Assembly: GCA_035513575.1 (NCBI GenBank)
Contig: DATKBW010000034.1
Location: 1-64,000, forward strand
DNA length: 64,000 nucleotides
Source: JAHWKI01 sp035513575
Lineage (GTDB): Bacteria > Gemmatimonadota > Gemmatimonadetes > Longimicrobiales > RSA9
Reading direction: 5' to 3'
In this document: in pieces, positions 26,532-35,789 of the stretch
Position numbering within the stretch: position 1 is the first letter of the stretch
How the letters are laid out: the number at the start of each line of letters is the position of its first letter
Made by a program: the position numbers and the translations under genes
The notes under the pieces: generated by a model
What the model saw: the letters and a program-made list of their open reading frames with translations, nothing else
The model's database searches: none
What the model was told of the DNA's origin: nothing

Positions 26532-29500
26532 ATGAAACTCATGCTGCGGCGGGCTTTCGCCACGGCGGCACTCTTGCTGGTGCCGACCTGGTTGAGCGCC
26601 CAGGAGACCCGCGTCACCGGTCAGGTCACGGCCGAGGAGACGGGTCAGCCGCTGGCAGGCGTGCAGATCGTGGTGAAGGGCACCACGGTGGGCACGCTGA
26701 CGGACGGCGCCGGCAATTATGCCGTGCGCATTCCGGCCGGCAGCGATCTTCTGGTATTCAGCTATCTCGGCTATCGGACGGTCGAGCGCCAGATCACGGG
26801 CCCGGTGATGAACGTGTCCCTGAACCGGGAGGCGATCGGCCTCGAGGGGATCACGGTCACGGCGCTGGGGATCCAGCGCGAGAAGCGCTCCCTCGGCTAC
26901 TCGATCCAGCAGGTCCAGGGCGAGCAGCTGACGGACGTGCCCAAGCTCAACATCGTCGACGCGCTGCACGGGCACGTGGCCGGGGTGCACATCACCACGG
27001 CATCCAATCCGGGCGGCTCGTCACGGATCGTGATCCGCGGCGCCAGCTCGATCAGCGGCAACAACCAGCCGCTGTTCGTCGTGGATGGCGTGCCGATCGA
27101 CAACCGCGCCACCAGCAACGCGGGCAACATGTACTCGAACGGCGGCGGCTACGATTACGGCAACCGCGCCGCGGACATCGACCCGAACAACATCGAGTCC
27201 ATCTCGGTGCTGAAGGGCCCCAATGCGGCCGCGCTCTACGGCTCGCGGGCGGCCAACGGCGCCATCGTGATCACCACCAAGAAGGGCCACGTCGGTGGTG
27301 GCCTGGGGATCACGGCCAGCAGCACCGTCACCTTCGAGGAGCCGCTGCGCCTCCCCTCCTATCAGAACAAGTACGGGCAGGGCTCCGGCGGGCGGTTCGA
27401 CTGGGTGGACGGCAACTACGGCGGGATCAACGACGGGACGGACGAGAGCTGGGGCCCGGAGATGCGCTGTAGCCAGGACCAGCTCATCCGGCAGTTCTTC
27501 AGCGATCCGGCCGGCCCGGGCGACCCGTTCTGCCCGAGCCCGGACAACGTCAGCGGGTTCTTCGAGACGGGGCTGACGGTCTCGACGAACGTGGCGCTGG
27601 CGCGCAGCGACGAGCGGAGCAACGTCCGCCTGTCGGTGACGAGCACGCAGATGGACGGGATGTACCCGACCAACGAGCTGGACCGGATGAGCGCCGCCCT
27701 CGCCGGCGGCGTCCAGCTGACCGACCGGCTGAGCGCCGAGGGGTCGGTCAACTACATGAACAACGAGGGCTTCAACCGCCCCGGGACCGGCTACACGGGG
27801 TACAACATCTTCCAGCAGTTCGTGTGGTTCGGCCGCCAGGTCGACACGAACATGCTCCGGAACTACCAGTGCGGCCCGGATGACCCGCGTCTGCCCTGCG
27901 CCCTGGGGCAGAATGTGTACAACTGGAACTACTCGTACCACGAGAACCCGTACTTCATCGCGAACGAGAACTCGAACCAGGACGCGACCGACCGGATCAT
28001 CGGCCACGCGGCCGTCTCCTACGACTTCACGGACTGGCTGAGCGCCACCGCGCGGTCCGGTACCGACTGGTACGAGGAGAGCCGCAAGCGGACGTACGGC
28101 TACAACGGCATCGAGACGCCGCGCGGCTCGTTCGGCGATGACCGGATCTTCAACCGCGAGACGAACACGGAGGTCCTGGCCACCGCGACGCGCAGCCTGA
28201 CGCCCGACTTCGACCTGACGGTCAACGCGGGCGCCAACCGGCGGGACGAGGAGTACATCCTGCACAACATCAGCGTGAACGAGCTCGTGGTGCCGGGCAT
28301 CTTCACGGTGGACAACGCCGCCGTGACGCCGAACATCAACGACTTCACGTCGAAGCGGCGGGTGAACAGCCTCTACGGCGCGGCGAACCTGAACTTCCGG
28401 AACTACCTGTCGGTGGACGTGACGGGACGGAACGACTGGTCGTCCACGCTGCCCGAGGAGAACAACTCGTACTTCTACCCCTCGATCTCGGGCGCGCTGG
28501 TCTTCACCGACGCGTTCGGCCTCGAGAACGACGTGCTGTCGAGCGGCAAGGTCCGCGCGAGCTGGACCCGCGTCGGCAACGACGCCGCGCCGTATCAGAC
28601 GACCGCGGTCTTCGCCTCCGGCACGCCGTGGGGCGGCATCCCCGGCTTCACGGTGCCGAACACGCTGCCGAACAACACGCTCAAGCCGGAGGAGACGACG
28701 GCGTGGGAGGTCGGGACCGACCTCGGCTTCTTGAACGAGCGCGCGGGCTTCGTGCTGACGTACTACAACAACAGCACCGTCAACCAGATCATGGGCGTGC
28801 AGGTGTCGGCCGCGAGCGGCTACACCAACCAGGTCCTGAACGCCGGCGAGGTGGAGAACAAGGGGTTGGAGCTCCAGTTACTGGCCACCCCCGTCCGCAT
28901 GAACAACGGCTTGCGCTGGGACATGACGCTCAACTGGGCCAAGAACGACTCGAAGGTCGTGAAGCTGTACGGCGACCTCCAGACGCTGGTCCTGGGGAGC
29001 TACTGGGGTCTCAACATCGAGGCCCGCGCCGGCGAGCCGTACGGCGTGATGTTCGGCACCCCCTACCGCCGCGACCCGGAAGGCCGCATCGTCGTGCACC
29101 CGACGCTCGGGTACCCGCTGTCCGACGCCGCCAACCGTCGCGTGCTGGGGAACTACAACCCCGACTGGACGGCCGGCCTGCTGAACCGGTTCTCGTTCGG
29201 GGCCTTCGACGCGAGCGTGCTGTTCGACATGCAGCAGGGCGGCAACGTGTTCAGCGTGACGAACATGTTCGGCCGCTACGCGGGCGTGCTGGAGGAGACG
29301 CTCGAGGGACGTGAGAACGGGCCGTGCGACCCGGGGATCATCGTGCCGAACTCGGTCTACGACAGCGACCCGGGCCCGGGCATCAACTACGTCGAGAACA
29401 CCAGCGTCACGGTCTGCCCGGAGCTGTACAACCATGCGCTCTACGGGCGCCACGAGGCCCACATCTTCGACGCCAGCTACGTGAAGCTGCGCGAGATGAA

Positions 29501-29711
29501 GCTGGGCTGGCGCGTCCCGGCCTCGATCATGGATCGGGTCGGCTTCTCGTCCGCCAGCCTGGCCGTGGTCGGCCGCAACCTGGCGCTGTGGACGGACACG
29601 CCCAACATCGACCCCGAGACGGCCTTCAGCACCGGCAACGTCCAGGGGCTGGAGTACGGGCAGTTCCCGACGGCGCGGAGCATCGGCTTCACCGTCACCG
29701 TGCGGCCCTAA
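26532..29711 (+). CDS. SusC/RagA-family TonB-dependent outer-membrane transporter
   Basis: A 1059-residue outer-membrane receptor. Signal peptide (MKLMLRRAFATAALLLVPTWLSA), then a carboxypeptidase-regulatory-like domain (TRVTGQVTAEETGQPLAGVQI). The TonB plug follows, with the SusC signature VVDGVPIDNRATSN and SISVLKGPNAAALYGSRAANGAI, then a large barrel ending in a terminal strand (SIGFTVTVRP). SusC works with the SusD-like lipoprotein downstream to bring glycans, peptides or other polymers across the outer membrane; the substrate cannot be read. ATG 26532 has GGAGG nine bases before it. No glycoside hydrolase or anti-sigma system adjoins, unlike in a typical polysaccharide utilisation locus. 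Confidence 0.93.
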   Translation: MKLMLRRAFATAALLLVPTWLSAQETRVTGQVTAEETGQPLAGVQIVVKGTTVGTLTDGAGNYAVRIPAGSDLLVFSYLGYRTVERQITGPVMNVSLNREAIGLEGITVTALGIQREKRSLGYSIQQVQGEQLTDVPKLNIVDALHGHVAGVHITTASNPGGSSRIVIRGASSISGNNQPLFVVDGVPIDNRATSNAGNMYSNGGGYDYGNRAADIDPNNIESISVLKGPNAAALYGSRAANGAIVITTKKGHVGGGLGITASSTVTFEEPLRLPSYQNKYGQGSGGRFDWVDGNYGGINDGTDESWGPEMRCSQDQLIRQFFSDPAGPGDPFCPSPDNVSGFFETGLTVSTNVALARSDERSNVRLSVTSTQMDGMYPTNELDRMSAALAGGVQLTDRLSAEGSVNYMNNEGFNRPGTGYTGYNIFQQFVWFGRQVDTNMLRNYQCGPDDPRLPCALGQNVYNWNYSYHENPYFIANENSNQDATDRIIGHAAVSYDFTDWLSATARSGTDWYEESRKRTYGYNGIETPRGSFGDDRIFNRETNTEVLATATRSLTPDFDLTVNAGANRRDEEYILHNISVNELVVPGIFTVDNAAVTPNINDFTSKRRVNSLYGAANLNFRNYLSVDVTGRNDWSSTLPEENNSYFYPSISGALVFTDAFGLENDVLSSGKVRASWTRVGNDAAPYQTTAVFASGTPWGGIPGFTVPNTLPNNTLKPEETTAWEVGTDLGFLNERAGFVLTYYNNSTVNQIMGVQVSAASGYTNQVLNAGEVENKGLELQLLATPVRMNNGLRWDMTLNWAKNDSKVVKLYGDLQTLVLGSYWGLNIEARAGEPYGVMFGTPYRRDPEGRIVVHPTLGYPLSDAANRRVLGNYNPDWTAGLLNRFSFGAFDASVLFDMQQGGNVFSVTNMFGRYAGVLEETLEGRENGPCDPGIIVPNSVYDSDPGPGINYVENTSVTVCPELYNHALYGRHEAHIFDASYVKLREMKLGWRVPASIMDRVGFSSASLAVVGRNLALWTDTPNIDPETAFSTGNVQGLEYGQFPTARSIGFTVTVRP

Positions 29712-29737
29712 CGGCACCCGAGATGAGGATACATCAG

Positions 29738-31333
29738 ATGAAACGAACCAAGCTGCTCTCGGCCGCCATGGTCGCCGCACTCGCGATGTCCGCGGGGGCG
29801 TGCGATGAGGGGCTGGCCGAGCTGAACGAGAACCCCAACGCCCCGACGGATGTGCCCGCGCAGTTCCTGCTGCCGCAGGCCATCCAGTCGACGGTGGAGT
29901 ACGCGGGGTACAACACGTGGTTCACGCTCGAGTTCACGGGCCTCTTCGCGCAGCACTGGGCGAAGATCCAGTACACCGACGAGGACCGCTACGAGCTGCG
30001 GCCGAACGTGGTCGACGGGTTCTGGAACACGTTCTATCCGGGCCCGATGAAGGACTGGCAGACCATCATCGACAAGGGCCAGGAGACGGGCATCGTCAAC
30101 CACGAGGCCATCGGCGTGATCGGGAAGGTCTATGTGGCCCACCTGATCACCGACATCTGGGGCGACGTCCCCTATTCGCAGGCGCTCAAGGCGGACGACC
30201 CGGACGAGCCGATCACCGCGCCGGCCTACGACGCGCAGCAGGCCATTTACACCGCCATGCTGGCCGAGCTGGACGCGGCGGCGGCCCTGCTGGATCCGGC
30301 CCGCCGGACCTTCGGGCAGGAGGACCTGATCTACGGCGGCGATGTAACGCAGTGGGAGAAGTTCGCGAACTCGCTCCGGCTGCGGTTCGCGATGCGGATC
30401 TCCGACGTGGCGCCGGGCGTCGCGCAGCCCATCGTGGAGGCGCTGGCCACCCGGCCGCTGATCCTCGACAACGAGGACAACTTCACGCTCCACTACCTGG
30501 ACACCGCCCCGAACCGCAATCCGCTGTTCGAGAACGCCGCCGTGGGCTCGGGCTCCCGCGATGACCACGGGGTCAGCAACACGCTGGTCAACATCATGGG
30601 CGCCCTCAACGACCCGCGCATCGCGGTGTACGCGGAGCCGGCGGCCGTGGCGGACCCGACCGCGGACTTCGTGTGGTGTGGCGGGGCGGGCCAGCCCGTC
30701 TGTCACGTGGTGGTCGGTGGCCAGATCTACCGCGGGATGCGCAACGGCGTCCTCTCGGGCGACGTGCCGGAGCCGATCGGTCTCTGGTCGCGGCCCGGGA
30801 ACCACTTCCGGGCCAATCCCGATGCCGACCAGCCGCTGCTGACGGCCGCGGAGGTGCATTTCCTCCTGGCCGAGGCCGCGGAGAACGGCTGGAACGTGGG
30901 CGGGACCGCCGCGGGGCATTACGAGGCGGGGGTGCGCGCCGCGTTCGACATGTGGGATGGCGCGGATGGCGCGGACCTCGGCACGGCGGCGCAGACCGCC
31001 TACCTGGCGCAGCCCGGCGTCGCCTACGGTACGCCCCCGATAGGCGGCGGCGACAATTACGAGCTGATCGCCGAGCAGAAGTGGCTGGCGCTGTACACCA
31101 CTTCGCCGGAAGCGTACGCCGAGCTGCGGCGGACGGGCTACCCGGATGAGGCGATCGCGTCAATGGACGCTTCGATCATCAACGTGATCCCGGGCCGGAT
31201 CGCGTACCCGGACATCGAGCAGTCGCTCAACACCGCGAACCTGGCGGCGGCGATCGCCGCGCAGAGCGCGCTGGGCGTGGACGGGACGTACGCCGGCCGC
31301 GTCTGGTGGGACACGACGCCGCAGGTGCGGTAA
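29738..31333 (+). CDS. SusD/RagB-family substrate-binding lipoprotein
   Basis: A 531-residue surface lipoprotein, the lid partner of the SusC transporter 26 bases upstream. Lipobox MKRTKLLSAAMVAALAMSAGAC; then the SusD-like start ELNENPNAPTDVPAQFLLPQAIQ; helical TPR-like parts (VIGKVYVAHLITDIWGDVPYSQAL is very typical of the SusD/RagB-2 group); and the late motif ADQPLLTAAEVHFLLAEAAENGW. Its length is normal. The ATG 29738 follows GAGATGAGGAT. The pair is closed by a terminator after 26 bases. Confidence 0.92.
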   Translation: MKRTKLLSAAMVAALAMSAGACDEGLAELNENPNAPTDVPAQFLLPQAIQSTVEYAGYNTWFTLEFTGLFAQHWAKIQYTDEDRYELRPNVVDGFWNTFYPGPMKDWQTIIDKGQETGIVNHEAIGVIGKVYVAHLITDIWGDVPYSQALKADDPDEPITAPAYDAQQAIYTAMLAELDAAAALLDPARRTFGQEDLIYGGDVTQWEKFANSLRLRFAMRISDVAPGVAQPIVEALATRPLILDNEDNFTLHYLDTAPNRNPLFENAAVGSGSRDDHGVSNTLVNIMGALNDPRIAVYAEPAAVADPTADFVWCGGAGQPVCHVVVGGQIYRGMRNGVLSGDVPEPIGLWSRPGNHFRANPDADQPLLTAAEVHFLLAEAAENGWNVGGTAAGHYEAGVRAAFDMWDGADGADLGTAAQTAYLAQPGVAYGTPPIGGGDNYELIAEQKWLALYTTSPEAYAELRRTGYPDEAIASMDASIINVIPGRIAYPDIEQSLNTANLAAAIAAQSALGVDGTYAGRVWWDTTPQVR

Positions 31334-31359
31334 ACCCGCGGCGGAAGTCCCGCAGCAAA

Positions 31360-31399
31360 GCGAACCGCCCCCCGGCTCCGGCCGGGGGGCGGTTTCGCT
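31360..31399. terminator. Hairpin terminator after the SusCD operon
   Basis: A long inverted repeat (AGCGAACCGCCCCCCGGC pairing with GCCGGGGGGCGGTTTCGCT, short loop), about 17 bp with one unpaired base. It lies between the SusD-like stop and the convergent plug-domain lipoprotein, with TTT inside the 3' arm. It likely ends transcription from both sides. Confidence 0.8.
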
Positions 31400-31417
31400 G
31401 TCCGGTGCGCCGGGGCG

Positions 31418-31855
31418 TCAGCTGCGACGGAGGAAGACCAGGATCAGGCCGCCGTTGCTGCCCCGGTATCCCGGGCGATGGGTGAAGCCGGTCGGGTAGA
31501 CCTCGACGCGGTCCACCTCCCGGGCCTCGAGGGTCTCGAGGATGCACGTGTCGCCGACGTGCGTGCCGTCGACGTAGACGCTCGGGGAGTCGTTCCTGCG
31601 GTGGTTCTTGGAGGAGCGCATGGCGATGGAAGGGCACCGCGCGGTGTAGGTCACCTTCATGTTGGGCACCTTCCCCAGGATGGCCCGGAGCACGGAGCCG
31701 CCAGCCTCGCGGAGCTCTTCCGCCGTCACGACCGTGGCGCTGCCGATGGTGCCGACGCCGATCCCCTCCAGCTTTTGTTCCGGCGTCGGCCCCCAGGTCC
31801 CGCCGCAGCCCGCCGCGGCGAGGCAGCCGAGCGCGATCATGCTTCGAAGCGTCAT
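31418..31855 (-). CDS. Lipoprotein resembling a free TonB-receptor plug domain
   Basis: A 145-residue protein. Lipobox MTLRSMIALGCLAAAGC; then a body with plug-like order: GSATVVTAEELREAGGSVLRAILGKVPNMKV, VYVDGTHVGD, EAREVDRVEVYPTG, and a closing NGGLILVFLRR. In full TonB receptors this order precedes a barrel; here the protein ends where the barrel would begin. ATG 31855 is chosen for AGGAGA upstream. Convergent with the SusCD operon and divergent from actA. It could bind a ligand or dock to a receptor (inference). Confidence 0.7.
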   Translation of the reverse strand: MTLRSMIALGCLAAAGCGGTWGPTPEQKLEGIGVGTIGSATVVTAEELREAGGSVLRAILGKVPNMKVTYTARCPSIAMRSSKNHRRNDSPSVYVDGTHVGDTCILETLEAREVDRVEVYPTGFTHRPGYRGSNGGLILVFLRRS

Positions 31856-32097
31856 CCGGTCTCCTTTTTCCTCCCGGGTTGCATCCCGGTCCACGCATTG
31901 ATCACGCCGCGCCGAAGCGCCCGTCCACCCTCTGCATCAACGCGCCGGGGGACGTGATCTGACACGCCTCGCCGGGCGGCCCGGGGCGGGGTTGCGTGTG
32001 CTGGGACGCCGTGTCAATATCACCGCGCTCTGGCCGGCGGGGGGTTCGCCGGCGCGGTCGAAGTCGGGCCTTGCGGGCCCCCCTCCATGGCACGCCG

Positions 32098-32610
32098 ATG
32101 GGACGCGGGATCGTCATACTGCTCGGGATCGTCGTGCTGGCAGGCGCCGGCGCGCTGGCCGCCCGGGCCCTCGGGGGCGGCGGCATCGAGCAGCCCATCG
32201 CGTTCCCCCACGATGTCCATGCCGGGACGAACCAGATCCCGTGCCTGTACTGCCATTCCTCGGCCGAGACGTCGGTGGCCGCGGGGATCCCGGCGATGGA
32301 AGTCTGTGCCGGGTGCCATCTGCCGGGCGGGGTCCCGATGGTGGCGGCGGACAGCCCCGGCGTGCGCACGCTGACCGCGTACTGGAACGCCGGGGAGGCG
32401 ATCCCGTGGGTGCGCATCCACGACCTGCCGGACCACGCCCACTTCCCCCACATGATGCACGTGAACGCGGGGGTGGAGTGCCAGGAGTGCCACGGCGCGG
32501 TGGAGGCGATGGCCGAGGTCGAGCAGGTGGCCTCCCTCCGGATGGGCTGGTGCCTGGCGTGTCACCGGGAGCGGCAGGTCCGCACCGACTGCTTCGTCTG
32601 CCACTACTGA
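32098..32610 (+). CDS. actA: Alternative complex III subunit ActA, pentaheme cytochrome c
   Basis: A 170-residue membrane-anchored multiheme cytochrome. An N-terminal span (VILLGIVVLAGAGALAARAL) is followed by five CXXCH heme sites: CLYCH, CAGCH, CQECH, CLACH and CFVCH. That is the number expected for ActA of alternative complex III, the quinol:electron-acceptor oxidoreductase that replaces cytochrome bc1. It passes electrons from the complex toward its acceptor at the periplasmic face. First gene of actABCDEF. ATG 32098 gives the anchor at the start. Confidence 0.92.
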   Translation: MGRGIVILLGIVVLAGAGALAARALGGGGIEQPIAFPHDVHAGTNQIPCLYCHSSAETSVAAGIPAMEVCAGCHLPGGVPMVAADSPGVRTLTAYWNAGEAIPWVRIHDLPDHAHFPHMMHVNAGVECQECHGAVEAMAEVEQVASLRMGWCLACHRERQVRTDCFVCHY

Positions 32611-32615
32611 GCGTG

Positions 32616-35600
32616 ATGGCGTCCAAGGGAAACGGGATCGAGCGGCGGGACTTCCTCAAGGTGCTGGGCGCCGCGGGGGCCACGGCCACGCTGGCGGGGT
32701 GCGCCAACGAGCCGGACCGGCTGATTCCGTACCTGGTCCAGCCGGAGGAGATCGTCCCCGGAACCTCCACCTGGTATCGCACCACCTGCCGCGAATGCCC
32801 CGCCGGGTGCGGCATGACGGTACGCACGCGCGAGGGGCGGGCGCTCAAGGCCGAGGGCAATCCCGAGTCCCCGATCAGCCACGGGAAGCTGTGCGCCCGG
32901 GGCCAGGCGTCCCTGCACGGCCTCTACGATCCCGATCGGATCCCCCAGGCGCTGGTCCGGGAAGGCGAAAGCTGGGGGCGCGTCAGCTGGGACCGCGCGG
33001 AGCAGACCCTGGCCGACGCGCTCCGGAACGCCGGCGGCCGCGCCGTCTTCCTGGGCAGGCCGGAGCCGGGGAGCATGGACGCGCTGCTGGACGAGTGGAC
33101 CGCCGCCCTGGGCGTCCGCCGGGTCCGGTTCGAGGCCTACGGCCATGAGCCCCTCCGCGCGGCGCACCGCCGGCTGTTCGGTGTGGATGCCCTGCCCATC
33201 CACGAGTTCGAGAACGCCCGTACGGTGGTGTCGTTCGGCGGCGACTTCCTCGAGACCTTCCTCTCGCCCGTGGACTACGCCCACGGGTTCGCGGAGGGGC
33301 ACGCCTATGGCAATGGCCGCCGGGGGACGCTCATCTGGGTGGCGCCCCACCAGTCCCTGACCGGGCTGAACGCCGATGAGTGGCTCGCCGCGCGCCCCGG
33401 GACCGAGCACCTGGTCGCCCTCGCCATGGCCCGCCTCGTCGCCGACGAGACCGGCCGCGCGGCGCGCGGCGGCATGCTGGACGGCGTCGACGCGCGCAGC
33501 TTCGCCGAAGCCGCCGGCGTCAGCTTCGACCAGGTGAGGCTCGCGGCCGTGCGGTTCACCGCCGACGGCCCCTCTCTCGCCGTGGGCCCCGGCATCGCCA
33601 CCACCTCCGCGGCCGCCACGACCCTCGCCGCCGCCGTCGTGGTGCTCAACGAGGTGGCGGGGAACTACGGCCGCACCGTTTGGGTCGGTCCGCCCGTCCA
33701 GGATCGGGCGACGCACGCCCGGATGGCCGGGGTGCTGCGGGAGATGGAGGCAGGGGATGTCTCGGCGCTGCTGGTGCACGGGCCCAACCCCCTCTACGAG
33801 CTCGCCGACCGGGATGCCGTCGAGCGCGCGCTGGCGGCGGTCCCGTTCATCGCCTCCTTCTCGCCCTGGCTCGACGAGACGAGCGCCCGGGCCCACCTGC
33901 TGGTCCCGGACCACCATTTCCTCGAGACCTGGGGCGACTACGAGCCCCGGCCGGGGGTGCGCTCGCTGGTCCAGCCGGTCATGACGCCGGTCTTCGACAC
34001 GAAGCAGACCGGCGACGTCCTGCTGTCGGTAGCCCGCCGGGCGGGGGCCGCCGTCGGCGCGGGTGCCACCACGTTCTACGACTACCTGCGGGAGCGGTGG
34101 GCCGGGAGCGCGGGCGGTGCCGGCGACGAGGGGTGGACGGCCGCGCTCCGGCGGGGCGTCGTCGTCGCCGATCAGGCCACGCAGGGGGCGCCGGCGGCGG
34201 GCACGGCGGTTGGCGGGGCGGCCGGCGCGGCGGTGGGCGGCACGGGCGGCGCTGCCGGCGGGCTATCGCTCGAGCCCCCGCCGCTCGCGGGTGACGGCGA
34301 CCTGCACCTCGTGGTGTACCCGTCGTACCGCTTCTACGACGGCCGGCTCGCCAACCGGCCGTGGCTCCAGGAGCTGCCGGACCCGGTGACGAAGCACACG
34401 TGGGGGAGCGTCGTCGAGATCCACCCCGCCACGGCGGACGACCTGGGGCTCGACAACGGACACATCGTCGAGGTGCGCACGGCGCAGGGCGCGGTGGAGC
34501 TGCCCGTGTACCGGCACCCGGGGGTGCGCCGGGACACGGTGGCCATCCAGCTGGGGCAGGGGCACGAGGCCCTGGGGCGCTACGCGAAGGACCGCGGGGT
34601 CAACGCGATCCGGCTCCTGGCGCCGCAGCACGACGCCGAATCCGGTGCGCTGGTGTGGATCCAGGCCATGGCCACCGTCACCCCGACCGGGGCGTGGGAG
34701 CGCCAGCCGTTCTCGTCCACGCAGGAGGATCTGAGCGGGCGGCACCTGTTCGAGACCATGCCGCTCTCGGACGCCCTCGACGCGGATCGGGCCGCCACCG
34801 TGACCGCGGTGGCGGGAGCCGGGCGGGCCGCCGCCGACCACGGCGAGGAGGGCGGCGGGGGTCTCACGGGCGAGGGCGCGGAGCAGGAGGTGCCCGCGCC
34901 GGGCGGGCACGGCGCGGCCGTGGATCCGATGCGTGCCCAGGTCCGGACGCTCCAGGAGTCGGGCGGGTTCGCCCCCGCGACGGTGGAGGCCTCGCCCCAG
35001 GGCTATCCGCCCCCGGGCACGCACTACGGGGAGTACGCCGAGACCCAGCCTCGCTGGGGGATGACGGTGGACATGGACCGCTGCATCGGGTGCAGCGCGT
35101 GCCAGGTGGCCTGCCAGGCGGAGAACAACATCGGGATGGTGGGCCCGGAGCTGGTGGCGCAGGGGCGGCTGATCCAGTGGATCCGGATCGAGCGCTATTT
35201 CGAGGAGGAGCACGGCGAGGCGGCGTACGCGGACGAGGGCGGCGCCGCGCACCGGCCGGTGACGTTCCTGCCCATGCTGTGTCAGCACTGCAGCAACGCG
35301 CCCTGCGAGCCGGTGTGCCCGGTATACGCCGCGTACCACACGCCGGACGGGCTGAACGCCCAGATCTACAACCGGTGCGTCGGGACGCGGTACTGCGCCA
35401 ACAACTGCCCGTACAAGGTCCGCTACTTCAACTACTTCAGCTACGAGTGGCCGGAGCCGCTGAACTGGCAGTTGAACCCGGACGTGACGGTGCGGGAGAA
35501 GGGGATCATGGAGAAGTGCACGTTCTGCGTGCAGCGGATCCGGGACACCCAGCACCGTGCGCGGCTCGGCGGGCGCTACGTCCGGGACGGCGAGATCGTC

Positions 35601-35789
35601 CCCGCGTGCGCGCAGACGTGCCCGACGAACGTGATCGCGTTCGGGGACATCGCCGACCCGGGCTCGCGGGTGGCGCAGATCGCGGCATCGGGCCGGTCGT
35701 TCCGCGTCTTCGAGGAGCTGAACACGCAGCCGGGGATCGTCTACCTGAAGAAGGTGGCGGAGCACGGCACTGAAGGAGCGGCGCACTGA
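32616..35789 (+). CDS. actB: Alternative complex III subunit ActB, fused molybdopterin-like and iron-sulfur domains
   Basis: A 1057-residue peripheral subunit. It has a Tat-type signal (ERRDFLKVLGAAGA), a large domain related to molybdopterin oxidoreductases (residues 30-750), and a C-terminal ferredoxin domain with four cluster motifs: CIGCSACQVAC, CQHCSNAPCEPVC, CVGTRYCANNCPYK and CTFCVQ...CAQTCPTN. Known ActB proteins have no molybdenum cofactor. The N-terminal CRECPAGC plus a later KLCARGQ looks like a residual or real cluster site. A Gly/Ala-rich low-complexity stretch near 34170-34265 is an insertion. Starts 5 bases after actA, overlaps actC by one base. Confidence 0.92.
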   Translation: MASKGNGIERRDFLKVLGAAGATATLAGCANEPDRLIPYLVQPEEIVPGTSTWYRTTCRECPAGCGMTVRTREGRALKAEGNPESPISHGKLCARGQASLHGLYDPDRIPQALVREGESWGRVSWDRAEQTLADALRNAGGRAVFLGRPEPGSMDALLDEWTAALGVRRVRFEAYGHEPLRAAHRRLFGVDALPIHEFENARTVVSFGGDFLETFLSPVDYAHGFAEGHAYGNGRRGTLIWVAPHQSLTGLNADEWLAARPGTEHLVALAMARLVADETGRAARGGMLDGVDARSFAEAAGVSFDQVRLAAVRFTADGPSLAVGPGIATTSAAATTLAAAVVVLNEVAGNYGRTVWVGPPVQDRATHARMAGVLREMEAGDVSALLVHGPNPLYELADRDAVERALAAVPFIASFSPWLDETSARAHLLVPDHHFLETWGDYEPRPGVRSLVQPVMTPVFDTKQTGDVLLSVARRAGAAVGAGATTFYDYLRERWAGSAGGAGDEGWTAALRRGVVVADQATQGAPAAGTAVGGAAGAAVGGTGGAAGGLSLEPPPLAGDGDLHLVVYPSYRFYDGRLANRPWLQELPDPVTKHTWGSVVEIHPATADDLGLDNGHIVEVRTAQGAVELPVYRHPGVRRDTVAIQLGQGHEALGRYAKDRGVNAIRLLAPQHDAESGALVWIQAMATVTPTGAWERQPFSSTQEDLSGRHLFETMPLSDALDADRAATVTAVAGAGRAAADHGEEGGGGLTGEGAEQEVPAPGGHGAAVDPMRAQVRTLQESGGFAPATVEASPQGYPPPGTHYGEYAETQPRWGMTVDMDRCIGCSACQVACQAENNIGMVGPELVAQGRLIQWIRIERYFEEEHGEAAYADEGGAAHRPVTFLPMLCQHCSNAPCEPVCPVYAAYHTPDGLNAQIYNRCVGTRYCANNCPYKVRYFNYFSYEWPEPLNWQLNPDVTVREKGIMEKCTFCVQRIRDTQHRARLGGRYVRDGEIVPACAQTCPTNVIAFGDIADPGSRVAQIAASGRSFRVFEELNTQPGIVYLKKVAEHGTEGAAH

